Shown piece by piece: positions 43,590 through 47,977 of a stretch of DNA of 47,977 nucleotides (the first letter of the stretch is position 1; the number at the start of each line of letters is the position of its first letter). Below the pieces are notes generated by a model, which saw only the letters and a program-made list of their open reading frames with translations, had not been told where the DNA came from and made no database searches. This DNA comes from Proteocatella sp041738345. Lineage in GTDB: Bacteria > Bacillota > Clostridia > Peptostreptococcales > Filifactoraceae. The stretch covers positions 1 through 47,977 of the forward strand of contig JBGSPX010000004.1 in assembly GCA_041738345.1 (NCBI GenBank), written 5' to 3'. The translations under genes and the position numbers were made by a program.

Positions 43590-43742
43590 TTAATTTTTCT
43601 TTTTAGGGGCACTTGGGCATGAAGAGCAGCTTCCGCCACAACCTCCTGCGCAACCTTTACCTTCTTTTTTATCTTTATATAACTTTCTAGCAGCAAGTAC
43701 AAAAAGTACTAGTATTATGCCGCCTATTATAAATGTTGACAT
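43590..43742 (-). CDS. FeoB-associated Cys-rich membrane protein
   Basis: A 50-residue frame. It starts MSTFIIGGIILVLFVLAARK, one membrane helix, then a basic stretch and a glycine-cysteine tail GCAGGCGGSCSSCPSAP with four Cys (31, 35, 39, 42). This layout is the family of small FeoB-associated proteins, thought to assist ferrous iron uptake in place of FeoC. ATG follows TAAGGAGGCGATTTT, and the gene lies 12 nt after feoB and ends at the operon terminator. It may bind iron or an Fe-S cluster in the cytoplasm next to FeoB. Confidence 0.88.
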   Translation of the reverse strand: MSTFIIGGIILVLFVLAARKLYKDKKEGKGCAGGCGGSCSSCPSAPKKKN

Positions 43743-43754
43743 AAAATCGCCTCC

Positions 43755-45953
43755 TTAGGCTCCTAGCTTTAATGCTGAAAGGGATTTACTGCTATTTTTT
43801 GAACTTATTTCAGCAGATGGCTTTCTAAATAGTAGGTAAAGCATTAAAGCAAATAATACAAGGGCAAATATAGTCATTATATTTACTCCATTTCCAGTTA
43901 CTAAAAGTCCAATTTGATATACAATCATAGCGACAGTATATGCAAAACCTGTTTGGTAAGCAATTGCAAACCAAGTCCATTTTGCATCATTCATTTCTCT
44001 TCTTATAGCACCTATTGCAGCGAAACATGGAGCGCAAAGTAGGTTGAATAATAAGAATGAGTAAGCTGAAAGCTGTGTAAATGAACCGCCAAGGGTTGTC
44101 CAAATCTCCATACCATCTTCTGCAACTGTTTCAAAGCCATAAAGTACTCCAAAAGTACCAACTACATTTTCTTTAGCAATAAGGCCTGTTATAGTAGCAA
44201 CTGCAGACTGCCAATCTCCGAAGCCAAGTGGCACAAATAGTGGTGCTATTATACTACCCAAAGCCGCTAGCATTGAATCAGAAGTGTCTACCATTTGCAT
44301 TGAGAAACTAAATGAGCTTAAAAACCAAATTAAAGCACTTGCTAAGAATATTATAGTTCCAGCTTTTTTAACGAAAGATTTTCCTCTATCTACCATATGG
44401 ATGAATACACTTCGAAGAGAAGGTATATGATAGGCCGGAAGTTCCATTACAAATGGGGCAGGATTGCCAGCAAAACCTTTTGTCTTTTTAAGAATAATAC
44501 CTGATACTATTATAGCAGCGATTCCTACAAAGTAAGCTGATGGGGCTACCCAAACTGAGCCTGGGAAAAGTGCTCCTGCAATTAGCGCTATAATAGGAAG
44601 CTTAGCAGAGCAAGGTATAAACGATGTGGTTATTATAGTCATTCTTCTATCGTTATCATTTTCTATAGTACGAGAAGCCATAATTCCGGGAACGCTACAA
44701 CCAGTTCCTACAAGCATAGGGATAAATGATTTTCCAGAAAGTCCAAACTTACGGAAGATTCTATCCATTATAAACGCAATTCTTGCCATGTAGCCGCATT
44801 CTTCTAAAATTCCAAGAAGGAAGAAAAGTACAAGCATTTGAGGAAGGAAGCCAAGCACTGCTCCAACTCCACCTATAATTCCATCTAGAATAAGCGAACT
44901 AAGCCAAGGCGCCGCATTTACATTTGTTAAAAAGCCTTCGATAGCAGGCGGGATAACATCGCCAAATAGTACATCATTTACCCAATCGGTAGCAGCGGTT
45001 CCTATAGTAGAAATAGTTATATAGTAAACTAAGAACATTACAGCGGCAAAAATTGGAAGGGCTAAAAATCTATTAGTAACAATTTGATCTACTTTATCAG
45101 AGGAACTTAAACCACCTGGATTTTTACGCTTTACACATCTATTAATAATATTACCTATAAATTCATATCTTGCGGTAGTTACTATACTTTCAGAGTCATC
45201 ATCCATTTCTTTTTCTGCAAGCTCGATTATTTCATCAGCTTTTTCGAGAGTATCTTTTGAGAAAGAAAGGGATTTAACTATTTTTTCATCTTTTTCAAAA
45301 ACTTTTAGAGCATACCATCTAAGCGGAATATTTGAATTAAAAAGTTCATCCTTCTTTGAATTAGAGTTTATAGAAGTTTCAGCTTGAAGCTCAAACTCAA
45401 TTAACTCTCTTATTTTTTCAATAACATCCTCTACCGGTTTTGAAAAAATATTGTCGGTTTTCTTGAGGGCTTGTTTTTTTCTTGCAACAGCGATGATTTC
45501 CTTGCAACCTTCGCCTTTTATAGCAGAAGTTTCTACAATAGGACATCCCAAAGAATCACTTAGCGCTTTTACATCTATGTAGTCGCCGTTTTTCTTAAGA
45601 ACATCAGTCATGTTTAGTGCTACAACTACAGGAATTCCCATATCAATAATTTGGGTAGTAAGATATAGGTTACGTTCTATATTAGTACTATCTACTACAT
45701 TTATTATTATATCTGGAGTTTCTTTTAAAAGGTAATCTCTAGTTACCACTTCTTCTAAAGTATATGGGGAAAGTGAGTATATACCGGGAAGGTCTATTAT
45801 TTCTACAGTCTTATCTTCTTTATAAAAACCTGATTTTTTTTCTACGGTAACTCCAGGCCAGTTACCTACATACTGCGCACTACCAGTTAGTGCATTGAAC
45901 ATTGTAGTCTTCCCTGAGTTGGGATTACCAGCAAGTGCAATTTTAATATTCAT
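43755..45953 (-). CDS. feoB: Ferrous iron transporter FeoB
   Basis: About 732 residues. The N-terminal G domain shows GNPNSGKTT (G1, residues 9-17), DLPGIYSL (G3) and NMTD (G4). A helical regulatory region follows to about residue 270, then a membrane part with two Gate domains and a FeoB C-terminal domain (SGKSFIPMLVGTGCSVPGIM, FIPCSAKLPI). It moves Fe2+ into the cell with GTP hydrolysis as control. Start at 45953 follows AGGAGGATTAACG; an upstream in-frame ATG at 45977 lies in feoA. It belongs to feoA-feoA-feoB plus the Cys-rich protein. Confidence 0.95.
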   Translation of the reverse strand: MNIKIALAGNPNSGKTTMFNALTGSAQYVGNWPGVTVEKKSGFYKEDKTVEIIDLPGIYSLSPYTLEEVVTRDYLLKETPDIIINVVDSTNIERNLYLTTQIIDMGIPVVVALNMTDVLKKNGDYIDVKALSDSLGCPIVETSAIKGEGCKEIIAVARKKQALKKTDNIFSKPVEDVIEKIRELIEFELQAETSINSNSKKDELFNSNIPLRWYALKVFEKDEKIVKSLSFSKDTLEKADEIIELAEKEMDDDSESIVTTARYEFIGNIINRCVKRKNPGGLSSSDKVDQIVTNRFLALPIFAAVMFLVYYITISTIGTAATDWVNDVLFGDVIPPAIEGFLTNVNAAPWLSSLILDGIIGGVGAVLGFLPQMLVLFFLLGILEECGYMARIAFIMDRIFRKFGLSGKSFIPMLVGTGCSVPGIMASRTIENDNDRRMTIITTSFIPCSAKLPIIALIAGALFPGSVWVAPSAYFVGIAAIIVSGIILKKTKGFAGNPAPFVMELPAYHIPSLRSVFIHMVDRGKSFVKKAGTIIFLASALIWFLSSFSFSMQMVDTSDSMLAALGSIIAPLFVPLGFGDWQSAVATITGLIAKENVVGTFGVLYGFETVAEDGMEIWTTLGGSFTQLSAYSFLLFNLLCAPCFAAIGAIRREMNDAKWTWFAIAYQTGFAYTVAMIVYQIGLLVTGNGVNIMTIFALVLFALMLYLLFRKPSAEISSKNSSKSLSALKLGA

Positions 45954-45969
45954 CGTTAATCCTCCTAAA

Positions 45970-46188
45970 TTATTCAACTTCTATAAGCTGTGCATCTGAT
46001 TTTCTAAGCGTAAGTTCATATCCTCTTACATTGAGCTCGATAGGATCACCAAGCGGCGCTACTTTTCTTACTAAAATTTGAGCACCTTTAGTAATTCCCA
46101 TATCCATTATTCTTTTTCTAAGTGCGCCTTCACCGTGAAGTTTTGAAACACAGACTTTTTGACCACACTTTACCTCATTAAGTTTCAT
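45970..46188 (-). CDS. feoA: FeoA domain protein (second copy)
   Basis: A 72-residue SH3-like FeoA protein: LNEVKCGQKVCVSKL, GEGALRKRIMDMGITKGAQI and PLGDPIELNVRGYELTLRK are the family signatures. It probably binds FeoB and helps Fe2+ uptake. The ATG at 46188 is chosen; GGAG lies 11 nt before it, and an in-frame TTG upstream is less likely because it overlaps the preceding stop. The two FeoA proteins differ clearly, so they are not recent copies. Confidence 0.9.
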   Translation of the reverse strand: MKLNEVKCGQKVCVSKLHGEGALRKRIMDMGITKGAQILVRKVAPLGDPIELNVRGYELTLRKSDAQLIEVE

Positions 46189-46192
46189 TAAA

Positions 46193-46414
46193 TTAAGCTC
46201 TCCTTTCAACTATTATTCTTTGAGCCATAGATTTATCCACCGCTATTCTAGAATTTTTTATAGATACAATTATGTTACCGCCAAGTTCTGAGATTATCGT
46301 TACACATTCGCCAACGACAAACCCAAGGCTTTCTAAAAATTTTTTTGTAGCATCTTTTCCATTTATTTGTTTTATTGAGCTAGGCTCACCTATTCTGGCC
46401 ATTGTAAGGGGCAT
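46193..46414 (-). CDS. feoA: FeoA domain protein (first copy, start of the feo operon)
   Basis: A 73-residue FeoA-domain protein more divergent than the next one: MPLTMARIGEPSSIKQI, KKFLESLGFVVGECVTII and SIKNSRIAVDKSMAQRI. Clostridial feo operons often carry two FeoA proteins, the first of this type. ATG at 46414 follows GGAGGTTTTAGAT. The gene ends 4 nt before the second feoA start. Transcription begins near 46575 from a promoter followed by two iron-box-like dyads in the leader. Confidence 0.88.
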   Translation of the reverse strand: MPLTMARIGEPSSIKQINGKDATKKFLESLGFVVGECVTIISELGGNIIVSIKNSRIAVDKSMAQRIIVERRA

Positions 46415-46485
46415 ATCTAAAACCTCCAAATATTTAAATTAATGGGATTGAAGTTAGTGAAGACAAACCGCAAAACCTTATAAAA

Positions 46486-46569
46486 GTTAGTATTTGCTAA
46501 CCTTGTGTCAAAAATAAAAGCTTAGGATATAAGCTTGGGTGTTGTGAAAATATATTAGCAAAGACTAAC
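46486..46569 (-). promoter_or_regulatory. Two TTAG-N6-CTAA dyads in the feo leader
   Basis: GTTAGTATTTGCTAAC at 46486-46501 and TTAGCAAAGACTAAC at 46555-46569. The second lies just after the transcription start, fitting a repressor site. The pattern resembles targets of DtxR/IdeR-type ferrous iron repressors, but the protein is not in the window. Confidence 0.72.
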
Positions 46570-46581
46570 TCGTCTATAAAT

Positions 46582-46610
46582 AAAATATCATTTTTATAAA
46601 TAATTGTCAA
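46582..46610 (-). promoter_or_regulatory. Promoter of the feo operon
   Basis: Minus-strand TTGACA (46610-46605), 17-nt spacer, TATTTT (46587-46582); start near 46575. Confidence 0.75.
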
Positions 46611-46652
46611 GCTTTGAGGTGTTATAAATAAAATAAATCGATTAAAAAAGTA

Positions 46653-46681
46653 TTGACGAAGTAAATTATCGTGTGTATAAT
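46653..46681 (+). promoter_or_regulatory. Promoter of the DUF3793-flavodoxin operon
   Basis: TTGACG, a 17-nt spacer and TATAAT at 46676-46681; start near 46688. Confidence 0.8.
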
Positions 46682-46690
46682 TGTCTTAAA

Positions 46691-46764
46691 TTAGCGCAGG
46701 CTAACTTTTAAAAAAGGAGAATATTCTCCTTTAAAAAATGCTATCGGGTTAGTTAATACTAACC
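46691..46764 (+). promoter_or_regulatory. Two TTAG-N6-CTAA dyads and a hairpin in the DUF3793 leader
   Basis: TTAGCGCAGGCTAAC at 46691-46705 starts about 3 nt after the transcription start, and GGTTAGTTAATACTAACC is at 46747-46764. Between them AAAGGAGAAT/ATTCTCCTTT (46713-46732) is a perfect palindrome containing a ribosome-binding-site-like GGAG. The dyads match those at the divergent feo promoter. Confidence 0.72.
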
Positions 46765-46807
46765 AACGAGGTAGGCAATTAAAATTTCTGTATATAGGAG
46801 GAAACTT

Positions 46808-47374
46808 ATGTTTTGCAATTTGGAGGAAAGGCTAGCATTTCATTGTGGGCCAGCACTTACAGGTATAAAACCTGCGAATCTAATGTGTTTTAAGCAAGAA
46901 GAATATTCAAAAATAAAACTTGATTTAGGTAAAATAGAGCATAGTTTGAGCTCACAAGATATATTTTTTGAAACTGTATTTGAATCTAGTAATCATATTC
47001 TTATAATGGTTTACCAGAAATCAGTTTTAGAAAAATGCTTAAAATGTGAAATTGGAAAGCAGATACTTTTAAGTCAAGGGTATCCAAATTGTAATGATAT
47101 ATACAGTTATGTTTCGCATTTAAAGAAAAGAATTAAAGATTCAAATGGTGAGTTTCCTCATGAGATAGGTGTGTTTTTAGGATATCCGATAGAGGATGTA
47201 CTTGGGTTTATGAAGCATAAAGGTAAATCCTATAAGCTTAACGGATATTGGAAGGTCTATGGGGACGAAAAAAAGGCAAGTAGCATGTTCCAAAAGTACA
47301 ATGAGTGCAGGAAGAAACTGTGCAGTCAAATTGCATGTGGAAGTAGCATTCAAAATGTACTTGGGATTGCTTAA
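46808..47374 (+). CDS. DUF3793 family protein, probably iron-regulated
   Basis: A 188-residue cytoplasmic protein of the DUF3793 group. Visible features are an opening FCNLEERLAFHCGPALTGIKPANL, a central CLKCEIGKQIL, the segment EFPHEIGVFLGYPIEDVLGF and a Cys-rich tail with C-x4-C-x4-C spacing. Function is unknown; the family is often found beside flavodoxins and iron-uptake genes in anaerobes. It starts after AGGAGGAAACTT and is followed after 31 nt by a flavodoxin gene, both behind a promoter with two iron-box-like dyads. Cysteines suggest a metal or Fe-S role, which is only a guess. Confidence 0.78.
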   Translation: MFCNLEERLAFHCGPALTGIKPANLMCFKQEEYSKIKLDLGKIEHSLSSQDIFFETVFESSNHILIMVYQKSVLEKCLKCEIGKQILLSQGYPNCNDIYSYVSHLKKRIKDSNGEFPHEIGVFLGYPIEDVLGFMKHKGKSYKLNGYWKVYGDEKKASSMFQKYNECRKKLCSQIACGSSIQNVLGIA

Positions 47375-47405
47375 TATAATTTTATAATTTTTAGGAGGAA
47401 ATGAT

Positions 47406-47831
47406 ATGAGCATAGGTGTTATTTATTGGAGTGGAAGTGGAAATACTCAGGCTATGGCAGAAGCTATTGCAGAAGGAATTAAAAGTGCAGGAACAGAGGT
47501 GGAACTGCTTACAGTATCGGAGGTAAGTGCAGATCAAGCCTTAAAATATGAAAAAATAGCGTTTGGATGCCCGTCTATGGGTTCAGAAGTACTTGAAGAA
47601 TCTGAGTTTGAACCATTTTTTGAAGATATAGAAAACAAGCTTGCGGGTAAAAAAGTAGCACTATTTGGTTCATATGGCTGGGGCGATGGTCAATGGATGA
47701 GAGAATGGCAGGAAAGAACTGAAGGCAAGATGGCAATGTTGTTTGATGAAGGCCTTATAATAAATGAAACTCCAGATGGTGAAGGCATAGAAACTTGCAA
47801 GGCATTTGGTAAAAAATTTGCTTCATTCTAA
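47406..47831 (+). CDS. Flavodoxin
   Basis: A 141-residue short-chain flavodoxin. The FMN phosphate loop is WSGSGNTQAMAEAI at 9-22, and the isoalloxazine loops are CPSMGSE near 58-64 and GSYGWGDGQWM near 91-101. It carries electrons in place of ferredoxin when iron is scarce, which fits its place in an operon with iron-box-like dyads next to feo. The start follows AGGAGGAAATGAT. It could serve the bifurcating hydrogenase or other ferredoxin-linked enzymes during iron limitation; that is inference. Confidence 0.93.
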   Translation: MSIGVIYWSGSGNTQAMAEAIAEGIKSAGTEVELLTVSEVSADQALKYEKIAFGCPSMGSEVLEESEFEPFFEDIENKLAGKKVALFGSYGWGDGQWMREWQERTEGKMAMLFDEGLIINETPDGEGIETCKAFGKKFASF

Positions 47832-47844
47832 ATAAAAAGAGTGT

Positions 47845-47914
47845 GTGAAAAAAAGTCTGTAAATAGGCTTTCTATGATAAGATTTTAAATGTGAGGCAGC
47901 TCGAAGAGCTGTCT
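47845..47914. terminator. Two hairpins between flavodoxin and a convergent gene
   Basis: GAGGCAGCTC-GAA-GAGCTGTCTC at 47892-47914 is a strong stem without a good U-run. AAAGTCT/AGGCTTT near 47850 is a weaker stem, with a U-run on the minus strand. Together they probably end one or both genes. Confidence 0.5.
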
Positions 47915-47932
47915 CTAACTATTTAGAATATA

Positions 47933-47977
47933 TTAGATATTTTTAAACATGTCAATATCATCCTTTGATAAGATGTC
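47933..47977 (-). CDS. C-terminal tail of an unidentified protein (cut by window edge)
   Basis: The minus strand reads 14 codons DILSKDDIDMFKNI and then TAA at 47933. It is followed by hairpins as expected at a gene end. The acidic-helix ending resembles C-termini of MarR-type regulators, but the piece is too short for a family call, and the reading frame cannot be checked upstream. Confidence 0.35.
   Translation of the reverse strand, partial: DILSKDDIDMFKNI

Noticed and set aside
1..47977. tRNA, rRNA or CRISPR arrays
   Set aside because: No cloverleaf arms with CCA-proximal motifs, no rRNA segments and no regularly spaced repeats were seen while reading the intergenic regions.

Overview
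The window comes from an AT-rich, anaerobic, low-GC Gram-positive bacterium, most likely in the class Clostridia. Supporting signs are strong AGGAGG-type ribosome binding sites, occasional TTG starts, short U-tailed terminators, an electron-bifurcating [FeFe]-hydrogenase operon, a Feo iron-uptake operon with a Cys-rich FeoB partner, a DnaD/DnaI-like primosome pair and a clostridial polyamine operon. I cannot name the genus.

Layout. 1-142: cut end of an IS3-type transposase gene. 245-7690 (+): a tight run of two GGDEF-EAL membrane proteins, a DnaD-domain protein, a DnaI/DnaC-like helicase loader and an HD hydrolase. 7801-9617 (-): an NhaC-family transporter behind a lysine riboswitch with a terminator; an ornithine-cyclodeaminase family gene is divergent from it. 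11017-12792: PAS-GGDEF-EAL protein. 12805-14125 (-): a cation/proton antiporter behind a fluoride riboswitch. 14224-16390: an MFS transporter and a Ca2+/Na+ exchanger-like protein. 16566-19599: a guanylate-kinase-like protein, an OmpR-type two-component system and a small secreted repeat protein. 19718-22453: two rSAM/selenodomain-associated transferases, a kinase-fold protein with an altered catalytic loop and a small membrane protein. 22657-24993: PAS-GGDEF-HD-GYP protein. 25064-29052 (-): speD-speA-speE-speB. 29162-31694: cadC-cadA with two operators. 31778-32560 (-): DUF6873 protein. 32708-36197: two tandem REC-REC-GGDEF-hemerythrin proteins. 36286-37641 (-): MATE transporter. 38044-42098: hydCBA-type bifurcating hydrogenase. 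42316-43530: threonine dehydratase. 43590-46414 (-): feoA-feoA-feoB and a Cys-rich protein, divergent from DUF3793-flavodoxin (46808-47831), with four identical-pattern dyads between them. 47933-47977 (-): tail of a further gene.

Themes. Six proteins with GGDEF domains lie in 36 kb, and their catalytic motifs suggest divided labour: one has a decayed EAL, one a decayed GGDEF, one couples GGDEF to HD-GYP, and two couple GGDEF to a complete di-iron hemerythrin site. Ion and metal homeostasis is the second theme: lysine- and fluoride-responsive leaders, Ca2+ exchange, Cd/Zn export and Fe2+ uptake. Arginine-derived polyamine synthesis and H2 metabolism fit an amino-acid-using or fermenting anaerobe. 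No tRNA, rRNA or CRISPR array was seen. Functional names are from motif recognition by eye, without database searches.
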